Source: Zarea fungicola (taxonomy: Eukaryota; Ascomycota; Sordariomycetes; Hypocreales; Cordycipitaceae). From it: DNA of 64,000 bases. The notes beneath the pieces are model-generated. The model saw nothing but the letters and a program-made list of their open reading frames with translations, made no database searches and was not told the origin of the DNA. Positions 1 through 10,920 of this stretch are shown in pieces; position 1 is the stretch's first letter, and every line of letters begins with the position of its first letter. The stretch covers positions 62,001 through 126,000 of the forward strand of contig FWCC01000004.1 of assembly GCA_900169235.1 (NCBI GenBank), given 5' to 3'. The translations under genes and the position numbers were made by a program.

Positions 1-2301
1 CTTGAGCACAACATTCCGCCACCAGGTGTACCAGTCGGCCACCTCGCCCAGGTTGACCTCGTCCAGCACCAGCCACTCCTGCAGTTTGCGGTGCCACATG
101 GGGAAAAAGTGCTGCGCAAGCACCTCGGCCAGAATGGCATCACCCAGGACCCCCCGCCAGCGGAGCACGCCGGACAGCATGGGCAGGTATGGCTCCTGGT
201 CCGCCGGGTCGACCCGAAAGTGCCGCTGGAGATACTTGCCCATTGACGGCAAGACGTGCGACACAATGAGCGGCCGCCACTGGTGCCCGAGCACCTGCTC
301 CCACTGCGTCAGCCCGGGGACGACGCCCCGTTCATAGTCCCACGCGTCAATGAGGTGTCGGAACTTGCGCTTCACGTCCGACACCAACCCTGTGCCCTTG
401 GGATCCAGGTGGTACGCCGGCAGGAAGGGCAGCCATGGGAACAGCCACATATGAGGGAGGTGGTGGCTCTGCTTCTTCACGCGCGGGTTCCAGTCTGACA
501 GCGTCGTGTCCAGCTTGCGGGCAATGTTGTCCATGGCTTGCGCACGCACGAACGGCGGCAACAACCCATCCCAGCTCTCCATGACTTCAAGCAGCGGGCC
601 TGGGGTAAAGGCATCCCAGTTACGAACTGCGGCTAGGACTTGCGGAAGCCAGCTCTTGTACATGAGTGTTTCGTAAGGGGTTGTAGATTTCTTGTGTTTT
701 CGATAGACGCCATCTTCATCTTCAAACGTCGCTGTGCTTCTGTTGACAGCGCCGTTTTGCTGACTCTGGCCCATGAGAATGCCTGTCAGTGCTCCAAGTT
801 CTGTCGCAAATTTCGTGGGCTCCGTCAAGGGATCCCAGCTTTTAAAGAATGGATGTATCGCAGCAACAACAATATCGGCCACCTCTGGCGCCGCAGATCC
901 GAGTTCGCTCACCTCACCAAACGCTGCCATGACATCCTCAAAAGATGTGGCGGTGGTGACTCGGCCTGCGACCAGATTTGAAAAGACTTGTAATCGTGCA
1001 AAATCGACGCGGAGCTCATCGACTTCTCTTTCTTTTTCAGCGAGCTCCAAGTCGATCCATTTTTTGCGCTCTTCGAGACTTCGCCATTCCTCTGTAAACG
1101 CCATCAAATCTGCCTGTGCTCGTTTGACCAGTTTTCTCGACTCAATCTCCTCCCTTGACTCTGCTTCTCCTGATGTTGGCGTCATGATGCCACTGGTCGA
1201 TGTCAGCACCTTGCTTCCTGGTCCAGTCATGTCGAGAATAGGCGCAAAGGCGGCGGGAATATGCATGCCAGGTGCCGCGGTACGGATTTCGTCTGCTGTG
1301 AGATATTTGGTCTTTTGTCGTCTCGGTGTGCTGCCACCACTGCTTGTCGCTGTAGTCAAGCCCCTTCTTCTCGCTCTAGCCTTGGCTTTCTGTTTCTTCT
1401 CTTCTTCGTCAGAATCGACCATTTTCTCGCCTCGCATTTCAGCTTGGCGCTTCTCTTCCTTGCGCTCCTGCTCCGACTTTTCTCGAACAGCACCAAGACC
1501 TACACCCTGCGGTCGAAGGTTGGCCTCGATAACGACATTTCGTCCCTGTCCCTCTTTGCCAAGACCTTTACCCTCGACGTAGCCCATTTTTGCCATCATT
1601 CGCGCTCCAAAGGATTTCGCATTGACTTTGCCCTTTGCGCCAAAAGCACTCGGCTGTGGCTTATTGCGCACAGGCTCGCTGAACCTTGCTCGCGCCTCGT
1701 TCAATACAGGCTCTGTGGCAGAAGAAGGCACGAAACCAACACCCAAAACACCGCCGCCTTGAAAATTGGTGGCAAAGCTCGGTCGACTGGATGGCTCGTC
1801 TTCCCTCTCCTCCACCTCCTGTTCTTCTTCCTCATCTTTTCTGGCTGGTATCCAGCTTCTCTGCTGATTGAATCCTAAACCGACCCCCACCGAGGTGTCA
1901 TCCTCGCTCTCATCGGTGTCGCCCTCATCGCGCATTGATGTGGTACTATTCCCTATCAGAGGTCGAGGATCGTCCAAGTCTTCGTCACTGTCTTCTGTCG
2001 CAGGTTTGCTCGCCTCGGTCGTGACAAAACTCATGCCCTTGTTGCGCAGCGTCTTGCGCTTCCACTTTGAGGCAGAACCGCCATCTTCGCTGTCTGAGCC
2101 AAAGATTCCAAGGGCAGCGCGCTCTTTATTGTTTCCCCCTACTCTGCGCTTCTTGCGTGGGTTAAAGTCGCCGAAATCTTCGTGATCTTCGCCGGGTAAC
2201 AAACGATCGTCGTCGGAATCTGAATCGGAGGAAGAATACTGTTCGGCTGCGGCTTTGGACATGCGGGAGGAGTCAAAGAACGACCCGGATGAGTCTGCCA
2301 T
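1..2301 (-). CDS. NTR1: G-patch spliceosome disassembly factor, Ntr1/Spp382/TFIP11 family (3' end outside window)
   Basis: The frame is open from the ATG at 2301 to base 1 (767 codons) with no stop, so the C-terminus lies outside the window. The N-terminus is acidic and serine-rich with a basic RKKRR patch, like the TFIP11 N-terminal domain. A G-patch follows at about residues 229-275 (AKSFGARMMAKMGY, then GKGLGKEGQG). After it come a charged stretch and a helical region matching the GCFC/TFIP11 C-terminal fold (for example LEVMESWDGLLPPFVRAQA and MWLFPWLPFLPAYHL). In this family the G-patch activates the DEAH helicase Prp43 to take apart the intron-lariat spliceosome in the nucleus. The start was chosen because it is the first ATG and opens the typical acidic N-terminus. 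There are no introns in the visible part. It is divergent from the Stu2-like gene across 1.4 kb. Confidence 0.9.
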   Translation of the reverse strand, partial: MADSSGSFFDSSRMSKAAAEQYSSSDSDSDDDRLLPGEDHEDFGDFNPRKKRRVGGNNKERAALGIFGSDSEDGGSASKWKRKTLRNKGMSFVTTEASKPATEDSDEDLDDPRPLIGNSTTSMRDEGDTDESEDDTSVGVGLGFNQQRSWIPARKDEEEEQEVEEREDEPSSRPSFATNFQGGGVLGVGFVPSSATEPVLNEARARFSEPVRNKPQPSAFGAKGKVNAKSFGARMMAKMGYVEGKGLGKEGQGRNVVIEANLRPQGVGLGAVREKSEQERKEEKRQAEMRGEKMVDSDEEEKKQKAKARARRRGLTTATSSGGSTPRRQKTKYLTADEIRTAAPGMHIPAAFAPILDMTGPGSKVLTSTSGIMTPTSGEAESREEIESRKLVKRAQADLMAFTEEWRSLEERKKWIDLELAEKEREVDELRVDFARLQVFSNLVAGRVTTATSFEDVMAAFGEVSELGSAAPEVADIVVAAIHPFFKSWDPLTEPTKFATELGALTGILMGQSQQNGAVNRSTATFEDEDGVYRKHKKSTTPYETLMYKSWLPQVLAAVRNWDAFTPGPLLEVMESWDGLLPPFVRAQAMDNIARKLDTTLSDWNPRVKKQSHHLPHMWLFPWLPFLPAYHLDPKGTGLVSDVKRKFRHLIDAWDYERGVVPGLTQWEQVLGHQWRPLIVSHVLPSMGKYLQRHFRVDPADQEPYLPMLSGVLRWRGVLGDAILAEVLAQHFFPMWHRKLQEWLVLDEVNLGEVADWYTWWRNVVLK

Positions 2302-3688
2302 GGCTGCAATATCTGCGATACCCGCCGTTATTTACTTGACCGGCCTTGGTTACTCCATCGGCAACAGTATCTTATTTTCTTGCCTCCATGCAGCTTTGCG
2401 ACAGCTTTCAATGTTCCAGATCCAACAAGAAAGATGGAGGCTGTTCAATGATTCTAGGCAGCGATCTTATCACCACGTGACTGACTTGACAGGATGTCAC
2501 GTACCCCACTGTGTTTACTGTATCTGCGGAATCCAGCGTGCTTCGAGGCAGAATGACCTTCCCAGTGAAGAGTATACTGCTAAAGGAGTTCAAACGAATT
2601 CTATTTGGCCGCATTACAATATGGGGTGACAGTCTATGCGCTGAACGCAATTATTCCCGTCCTGTTTGAATATACTCAATTTTTGTCATGAGAAAACGGC
2701 GGCCTCGTTTTGGTCATACCTCCGGTTACAACGCATGATGCATGAGAGTGGCTTACAGCGTCTGGTTACCCCGGCAATCCCCTAGCCAGGTACCTGACGC
2801 CACCTGTAAATATTGCATGCCTTTCTTCGCAGTCACGAAGCGGGTATCTGCAGCATGCGGTTCTTTACGGAACTGCACTGGCTTGCGCTGTGGGTTAATT
2901 CTTCTTAATAAAAAAAAATTCCAAATGATTACCCTCTATCCCGTATATTGTACCAAGTAACTGCCATGAAGACTGAAACAAATCTCACTTTCTTTAAATG
3001 ATGAGGTAGCATTAGGTAACTTTGGTTGGGCAGCCGTCAGGTGCTGCGGACCTCTTACCACAGCGGTCAATCAGGTGACGGCGCTTGTTGACTTTAATGT
3101 TCGGCAAATTTACACATATTGTTCAACCGTCCCCCACCACGAAACTTCGCGAGCGCTGCTTGGTTGGCTTTTTGCTTTTATTCCCCTTTAACTCTTATTC
3201 TCGACTTGCTGCAACGCGTTTTTTTGCATTGCGCAAATTCCCAGCTACAAATAGACTTGCTCGCTGCGTATACCTTCTACCCCTCGCTACTGCCTTTGAC
3301 CACTTTCCTGCCAGGGGTCCATCCATACAACAACACCACAAAGGAAAGCACCGATTGCTTACTCGAGTACCTTCGCTTTGTGCTATCCCAAACATACCTA
3401 GTTTCGCGAGACCTGGTGTTTGTCTGTGCTGTGAGTTGCTGCAGCTTGCGATACTGCAGGTATGCCTCCCCGTTGTTCCTTACCGTACCTACCTGTACAT
3501 CCAAACCCCCCTCCCCTGCCTTGCCTCGAGCATCTCTTCGCCGCACCATGCCGTTCATCATGAAGAGAATGAAGCATCTAATCGTAAAGCTAGCAAATAA
3601 GCCGAGCCCACATTTGAGTCCTCTGCCGCGCGGAACACCGAACAAACCCCCAGATTTCAGCAGCGCAAGCGCCTCCACTACTGCCAAA
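2302..3688. promoter_or_regulatory. Divergent intergenic region between NTR1 and STU2 genes
   Basis: There is no supportable gene here. The stretch must carry both promoters. The right part (about 3170-3660) is pyrimidine-rich and probably the 5' leader of the Stu2-like gene. An open frame from 3119 runs in phase into the Stu2 ATG at 3689, but its residues look random and hydrophobic, so it is treated as leader. I saw no clear TATA box. Confidence 0.5.
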
Positions 3689-6467
3689 ATGGCCGAAGAG
3701 GAAGACTACAGCTCCCTCCCCTTAACGGACCGGTTCACGCATAAGGTATTTACCTGCTCAGCTTTTATTCCGATATCAATGCCGTGACACTGACATTTCC
3801 ACCCACAGGTGTGGAAAGTACGCAAAGGAGCCTACGAGGAAGCCGCCAAGCAGTTCGCCCTTACCCCAGACGAGTCGGATCCCTTTTTCCGCCCATTCCT
3901 GAGCGATGTCGGCCTGTGGAAGTCCGCAGTTCTCGATGCCAATGTCGTTGCCCAGCAAGACGCCGTTATTGCGCTATGCGCGTTCCTCAAGTATGGTGGC
4001 CGTGACGCTGGCCTCCGAACCCGCAGTCATACCATTACGCCTATGGTTGAAAAATGTCTTTCGAGTACCCGAGCAGCAACAAAGCAAAACGCAATCGAGG
4101 CGATGTTACTTTATATCGAGCTCGACGTGGCCGGTCCCGTGATTGAGGAGATGCTACCCGGACTGGCCAACAAAGTCCCCAAGAACGTCGCCGCGACCCT
4201 CCACGCTCTTACCCAAGTGGTCCACAACTACGGTTGCAAGATTGTCGATCCCAAACCTATTCTCAAAGCACTCCCAAAGGCCTTTGGCGCTGCCAACAAG
4301 GATATCCGAGCCGAAGCTACAAATCTCACTGTCGAACTATACAGATGGCTGCGCGAAGCCATGAAGCCGCTCTTCTGGGGAGAGCTAAAGCCAACACAGC
4401 AAACCGACCTCGAAGCCCAGTTTGAAAAGGTAAAGGCGGAGCCTCCTCCTAAGCAAGAGCGTCTGCTGCGATCTCAGCAGGACATTGTTGAGGCAGCCCC
4501 AGAGGCGGGCGTCGCTGGGTACGACGAGGGTGACGAGGAGCAGGAGGATGCGGGAGAGCTTGACGCATTTTCACTTGCAGAGCCCATTGACGTCAGCAAA
4601 AAGATTCCTCCCAACTTTACCGATCTCCTAGCGTCCTCGAAATGGAAGGATCGTAAGGAAGCTGTGGACGGGCTATACGAAGCTCTCAATGTTCCTCGTA
4701 TCAAAGAAACGGACTTTGGTGAGGTCAACAGAGGTCTGGCAAAGTGCATGAAGGATGCCAACGTTGCCGTTGTCACACAAGCCGCACTTTGTATTGACCT
4801 CCTGGCGAAGGGTCTGCGTCAAGGCTACGCCAAGTACCGCGCCATTGTAATGCAGCCAATCATGGAGCGCCTCAAAGAGAAGAAGCAGACGGTTTCCGAC
4901 GCTCTTGGCGCGGCCCTTGATGCTGTATTCGCCTCAACCAGCTTCTCTGAATGTATGGAAGATATATCGACTTATCTCGGTAATAAGAACCCCCAAGTCA
5001 AGGAAGGTACTATGAAGTTTCTCATAAGATGTCTCCGCACCACCCGAGACGTTCCCAGCAAGCCCGAGATTACTGCTGTCTGCGATGCTGGTAAGAAGCT
5101 TCTTGCTGAGTCTACTCCCGTTCTACGTGACGGCGGTGCCGAGATCCTTGGTACTGTTATGAAGATTATTGGCGAACGCGCCATGACGCCTCTGATTGAG
5201 GGATTGGATGATATTCGAAAAACCAAAGTGAAGGAATTTTTTGCCAGCGCAGAAGTGAAAGCAAAGGAGAAGCCAAAGGCCCCGCCTGCGCCAAAGCCTG
5301 CACCTGCAGGAGCCAAGAGAGTTGTTGGGGGCAAGCGCCCAGTTGCAAAGAAGCCTGCGGCTGCAGCCGCGGCTCCAGAGCCTGTTATGCCTGCCATGCC
5401 TGCCCAGGCGCCATCAAAGCCTGCAGGCCCGGGAAGCAAGGTGGGCATGCCCAAGCTGGGTGGTCTAGGAGGCTTGAAGGCACCACAGAAGCGAACTCTT
5501 GCAGCACCTGGCAGCGCGTCTCCCCGCAGACCTGCTGCCGGCCCCCCGATCATGCCTTCGGACGATGAGCCTGTCGCAGCACCGCCACAGCCTCGTATCG
5601 GTGTCTCCCGTGGATTGGCTGGGCGTTCCCTCGCGAAGCCTGGCTCTGCACCGGCCATGCCTCCTCCGGACTCGCCACCGCCTATGAGCGGCTTCAGCGC
5701 TGTGGAACGGGCTGAGCTGGAAGAACTACGAGCAGCAAATGAAAGACTCACACGACAGGTTGACGATATGCGGCAGGAAAGGAGCAAATTCATGTCTGAA
5801 ATACAGGAGTTGAAGAATCAAAATGCTGGACTGATTGAGGATCATACTCGCGACGTGCTGAGCATCAAAGCCAAGGAAACGCAACTGGTTCGAGCCCGAA
5901 GCGATGCAGAGGCTACGGAAGGTGTAAACGATAGACTCAGACGAGAGCTCGAGCGCCTGAAAAGAGCACTCAGCAAGGCCGAGACCATTGAAAAGGGTTC
6001 CGGTTACCACAGTCCAGTCATTACTTCTCCCACTCGTGACGATGTCGGCATATTTCACGACTCCGGGTCGGGCTCAGCTGGTTATAACAGGACCAGTTTT
6101 GCTAGTACTCTGTCAGAAGAGAAGGAAAATGGTGAAATGGCGTATCCACGAAGCAAAATCAGCCCCGATCTCCGATATGGTAGCGGCGCCTCCTCCGGGC
6201 GAGGCTCCCCAGCACGCGGATATCACACATCGGCTCCTCCGAGGGAGGAAAGTGTGGACTCCTCTGCTCCTACCAGAAGAGAGCGCCCTGTCTCGTCGCT
6301 TCCTCAACCGTCTGGTGGGGGTGAAAGCTGGCGCCGTGCGGCTGAGGTGACGAGTCAATTGAAGGCCCGAATTGAGCAGATGAAGGTATGATAGGCTTGG
6401 TTTCTGAAAGTCTGGTCTAGATTACTAACACATGGTATAGGCTAAGCAAGGCTTCGCTCGCCCATGA
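3689..6467 (+). CDS. STU2: XMAP215/Dis1-family microtubule polymerase (Stu2/Alp14-like)
   Basis: Three exons: 3689-3745, 3809-6385 and 6441-6467, giving 886 aa. The intron phases close exactly. The second intron has a TACTAAC branch site and leaves a 27-nt last exon coding AKQGFARP and the stop. Order of parts: TOG1 array starting at about residue 20 (VWKVRKGAYEEAAKQF), a second TOG with SKWKDRKEAVDGL near residue 294, a Lys/Ala/Pro-rich basic linker (about 510-645), and a coiled coil (about 649-745, LEELRAANERLTRQVDDM). A Ser-rich tail ends in ARIEQMK. Two TOG arrays plus basic linker plus dimerising coiled coil is the standard architecture of the yeast and fungal members. These bind tubulin dimers and speed plus-end growth at spindle poles, kinetochores and cytoplasmic microtubules. 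The start fits a short acidic leader typical of the family. Confidence 0.94.
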
Positions 6468-7059
6468 TAGGAGAGAGACTCAGAATGAGGAGGTAATTTA
6501 ATGGATGACGATCATGTTGCATGGCCGATGAAGACGAGGCGATTTTTAGTGTTATGTCTGAGTGGGAATGGTTTCTTTTGGGTGCATTTCAAGGCGTTGG
6601 ACACATCATACCCCCTCATGGTTATTTGTGCAAAATGTGGCAGGATGCGGGAAATGCGTATTGCTGAAGCAAAAAAGGTATCTTATTACTTTGTTCCGGA
6701 GGTGTGTGAACAGGCCTGATTAGGTGCGGTTGTGCTAAGACCGTTGCTCGCATTGATACCTTTGTGTTTTTAAATCTGCTTTTGGGGCCACTTGAATATT
6801 CGGATAGATGGTCGGCTAGGTCTTTTGATACATGATAATAATACAGATCTGAAGATGACAACACTTGTTGAATGATGAGCATCCTTGATCCAGGCAGCGG
6901 GCATGGGAAGAGCTGGCAGGAAGTCCAAAAAATGGGTGTGTTTTTTTGGATGCAATCGTAATATGTCCATTCATTATAGTTATGTGAAAGCGATAAACAG
7001 AATCAAATACATGCAATATACATCATCGCAACTTTGGTCAGGACAAAGCAAGGTTCGAG
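6468..7059. other. Convergent intergenic spacer (3' regions of STU2 and Zn2Cys6 genes)
   Basis: The flanking genes converge here, so it holds both 3' untranslated regions. Open frames are short and without recognisable content. No RNA gene or repeat was seen. Confidence 0.6.
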
Positions 7060-9399
7060 TCAGGACAGGACGGAGCACGGTTCATCGTAACAATCCTCCC
7101 AGCCCGTTTTACCAGATGCCCAAAAGGCACGCAGCTTACTTCGGCACAGCACAGGTCCGTAGTACGCATCCCGGTGCAGCGAGATGTCATACAGCGTCTT
7201 GGCAACGAACTCGCGGTCAGCAGCGTTGGTGTCCGCCTCCATGTCCATGTCCACCACGCCCATGCCGGCATCATCGCCGTCACTGGTGCGGGCGAGTGAA
7301 ACGCCCAGCACTGCCAGAGGCCAAGTCAGCCCGGACGGGCGTTTTTCCACCAGAGGCAGCACCTGTGTGATGATATCCAAAAGGTCACGTCGTATGTCCT
7401 CTATGGACGGTATTACGGCGGCAGTGACGGCAGTGGTGCCAATGTCGGACATGGCCATGTCTGCATCATCGTCGTCCAGCATGGTTTCCGAGTCGCTGTT
7501 GGACTCGGCGGTGCCTGCGTCCGCTTCGGCGCCAGAGACGTCGGGTGACGGAAGAGAGCGCGACTGTTGCTGCTGCCGCTGCCGTTGCTGCCTTTGCTGC
7601 ACGGCGTCGGCATTGTCCGAACCGGCAGTACCGGCACCAGCAGCAGTAGAGGAACTCAGGGGTGGCAGCGTCAGCAGACCGTAGAGTAGGACGGTCATTT
7701 GATATATTCGTCCGAGGAGGGGCATCTCGGGCTTATTCGGAATATCCAATGGTGGCTCTTTCCAGTTTTCTGGTGTGAAGGCAATAATGTGATTGTATAT
7801 TTGCCGCGCAGCAGGGAGCACAAAGTTGTTGATGGAGGCGCCCGCAGCCACGAGCGCACGTAGTCGAGTTATGCGGATAATATCTGGGATTAGATAGCTT
7901 GGACACGGGAGGTCGGTGTACAGCGAAAAGGTGACAACTGTTTGTATTTCGTGCGGCTCTAAGTCTTCGAATATTGTCAATCGCTGCGCCGCTGGGGTTG
8001 TCGTGGCGGAAAATACCGAAAGACTATAAATACAAATGATTGAGCAAGATGAGCTTTTATTTCTTCCCCCGTTATACGTGTACTCGTATGCCTTGCACAC
8101 AAGAAAGGATCTGACTTACAGGAAAACGTATTGCATTTGCGAAGGAAAGGTGGGCACTGTCTTGCTGAGTCTCTTATAGCCGCCTCGCAACTTGAACAGC
8201 GTTCCATAGCCACGAAGGTGTGCTTGCCAGGAAGTACCTTGAAGTGTGAGCTGCAACAAAATTGTAATGTCAGCATCAAGATTCTTGTTTTAGAAATTGA
8301 CCAAATTGCATCAAATAAAATGTTGCATAATACATACATCGGTACTCAATATGTCTGCTATTCTGGTGAGCATCGAGTCTACGACGTTATCGTCGGAGCT
8401 AGACAGCCCGTCGTTGATAATTTGGAGCATCTTGGCCATAGAGGCATGGAAAGCTGTCCACAGATACTGGTCAAGTGGCATGTCTTCCGGGCTGCGTAGG
8501 GTACCTCGTTTCTTTGCCACGTCTGCTATTCGATTGCTGAATACAAATGTGATGAAGCTCGTCTTGCAGCCCAAGTTTGCCGCCGAAGGCATGTACGCAC
8601 TGGTTCCCTCCTCCAAATGGCCGGATATGAAACTTGGAAGTATAACTCGATAGACTATAAAGTATGTAAGCTCCAGTGCTAGACATGTTTCTGAGTTTGC
8701 TTTCTAAGGCGAAGGCAATGGGGTGGGAGATGATTTGTCTCACAATATTCGAAAGCTTCCACAAGGTCCCAATCTGGCGGTATGATTTCCAGAGTAGGGC
8801 CAGGATCGTGGATTTTTGAATTCTGAACCGCCTTGGTATTAGTCCAGAAGGCAATGCTGGAGCGGTCATCGTCTTCAAAGGCTAATAGATCAGTCATTAG
8901 AGTCTCGGATTGGGGGGACTGTTCTGCAGGGGTGGGAGGCGCCGGGCGCTTCTTGTTGTAGCCGTCACACATCCGCCCCGAAGTAATGCATCGCTTGCAC
9001 ATGGGTTTTCCCTCGTCGCATTTAACGCGGCGGATACTGGCAAATAAAAATGGTCAATAAGTCTGATTTGTGTGTGGCGTGAAGACAGCTCAGCAGAGTG
9101 GGCGCTCACCGGCAGGTAATGCAGCCCGTCCGGGTCTTGGTTGCCCATCGCTTCTGTCGCGGAGGGCTGGTAGTTTCACTCTTTTCTATTGGCGGTGAGG
9201 CTATCCCAGTGGCCGATGACGATGTCCTGGCCTTGCCTCGCGCGGCAGGTAGACTTGCAGCCGCCGCCACGGGCTTGATTTGCTTAATTGGTTTGGGGTT
9301 GGAGGAGTCCTTGGCGGCGCCCATGACGAAACGGTCGTGCGCCGCCCAATTCAATTTTAGAGGTCCGACAACAGCGCCAACGGCGTGGTAGCTATGCAT
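7060..9399 (-). CDS. Zn(2)-C6 fungal-type transcription factor
   Basis: Five exons on the minus strand: 9399-9110, 9036-8744, 8678-8338, 8250-8120 and 8023-7060 (672 aa). All phases close and every intron is 65-96 nt. The binuclear zinc cluster spans the first intron: Cys93, 96, 103, 110, 113 and 120, spacing C-x2-C-x6-C-x6-C-x2-C-x6-C, with basic residues RIRRVK between them. A basic, Ser/Pro-rich stretch precedes it. The rest resembles the helical fungal-specific transcription factor domain (Fungal_trans_2/DUF3468 type; TLQGTSWQAHLRGYGTLF follows the pattern of that family). A Gln/Arg-rich run and an acidic Asp/Ser-rich segment near the C-terminus could serve activation. The target is unknown. 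No biosynthetic genes adjoin it, so pathway assignment is not possible. The third exon junction (8744/8678) is the least certain. Confidence 0.85.
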
Positions 9400-10920
9400 G
9401 CGGAACCTGGGGAAAGGGGGGGCTGGGAATAAGCTATGGAGTATGCACGTCGTTTTTGTGTTTTGTCCGTTGTCGATGCTGCGTCGGTAGGTGATCCGGC
9501 TGGAGCAAGGTGGGCGGACTGAATGCTGGCTGTGTCATGAGAGGGGGGTGGCGGGTGATTGGCTGTATCGTTCTCACGGCAGTTGCCTATCCGGTCATTT
9601 TATCTCGACGGGCAAACAGAATATACGGTGGACTGTGCAGTGGGGTGTTGCCCGTTGCAATTACGTATAAGAGAGTTGCACAAAAAATATAAATAAAGAA
9701 ATAAAGTGAATAGGGTGTCGTGATACTAGTTCAATTCGTTGACCCCTGGACCTGTTTTGGTTTTGGTGGCGTGTTTGATTTGAGGATATATTTGTAATGG
9801 CCATTCACGATACCAAGACCAAGAAGATAACCTATTTTGGAGTCATTTCTGTCCACAATTTGATTGAGCTTGGCTGTCAATGTTGCATATTTCCCCGTTT
9901 TCTTTGCTTTTTCTTCTGGTGTATCGACTGGTACTTTATTGCCAATTGCGTACGTGCCTACCCAGTAGAGTGTCTCACCTACCGTGACGGTGCTAACGGA
10001 GACGCATACGCAAGCCACCAAGGACCAGCGATAAAATAGACCAAAACACGATATAAATGTCAGACACCAAGGCAGGTGCAACTCAATCACATTCAAATCT
10101 ACTACAACATTAAAATACTTCTTCCCCACGGCTACCACCACGTTGACACAATGCAGCCATCTGCATACCGCAAGACAATCATTCCATTACCTACCCTATA
10201 TAAAGGTATGACTGCACGTGACCGGCCAACCATTGGTCGCCAGTGCCACACGTCATCTGGTGAGATGTGGACTGGCAACCTTCAGGCACCAAATACCGTA
10301 GCATCGCCCCGGTTAGGCCCTACTGCCAGTGCATTTCAGTGGGTGGCTCCATGATTATAGCGGCTTCAGTCCCGACAGGCTCCACTGAAATTTGGCTACA
10401 GGCCACCCCGCTGCTGCCCTGGTTTTGGCCATGTCGCCCATCGCAAACGTCATTGCCCAGCTCCCAGCTATCTCCCAACCGAAGCACCTTTTTGCTGTGC
10501 TCCCCACCACCTCTCCTTCACGTATGACCTACCTACCTATTTGTCTCTACATGCCTGCTCGAGCCTGATACTCTTATCTAGTTTGTATACCGTGCTACTG
10601 CATTGAATTTTCGTTTTCCTCTTAATCCTTACATAGCTACCATCTTTTTTCCATTGTAAGTCCAACAGAATCAAATCGGCTAACCGCACCGGCTAACGGC
10701 AGCCCCTCCATTAGCAACGCCGCAGACAGACGTCACCACCACACCAAAGGCCTCCATCGCCGCATCATATCGAATGCTACAAATGTACTAGCTACCAGAA
10801 TATCCGCCCCTAAATGTTGGCTTTATAATCTTCTCCCCATCCGACCTCGAAACGAATACACACCAAGCCAAACCTCGGTTTCCCCCCGGCCCGGGTTACG
10901 GCTAAACATCAGTCGCCACC
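9400..10920. promoter_or_regulatory. Upstream regions of the Zn2Cys6 gene and VPS13; one ATG-less open frame
   Basis: A minus-strand frame at 10141-9731 is open for 136 codons and ends in a Lys-rich tail (KPKQVQGSTN), with one hydrophobic stretch. It has no in-frame ATG, so it could be translated only with an unseen upstream exon. I do not call it a gene. A TATATAAAG sequence lies at about 10196-10205 on the plus strand, 720 bp before the VPS13 start. From 10430 to 10660 the plus strand is pyrimidine-rich, consistent with a VPS13 leader. Confidence 0.4.

Noticed and set aside
3119..3688. In-frame N-terminal extension of the Stu2-like gene from an ATG at 3119
   Set aside because: The added residues are hydrophobic and unlike the conserved MAEEEDYSSLPLTDRF start; the stretch is C/T-rich and looks like a leader.
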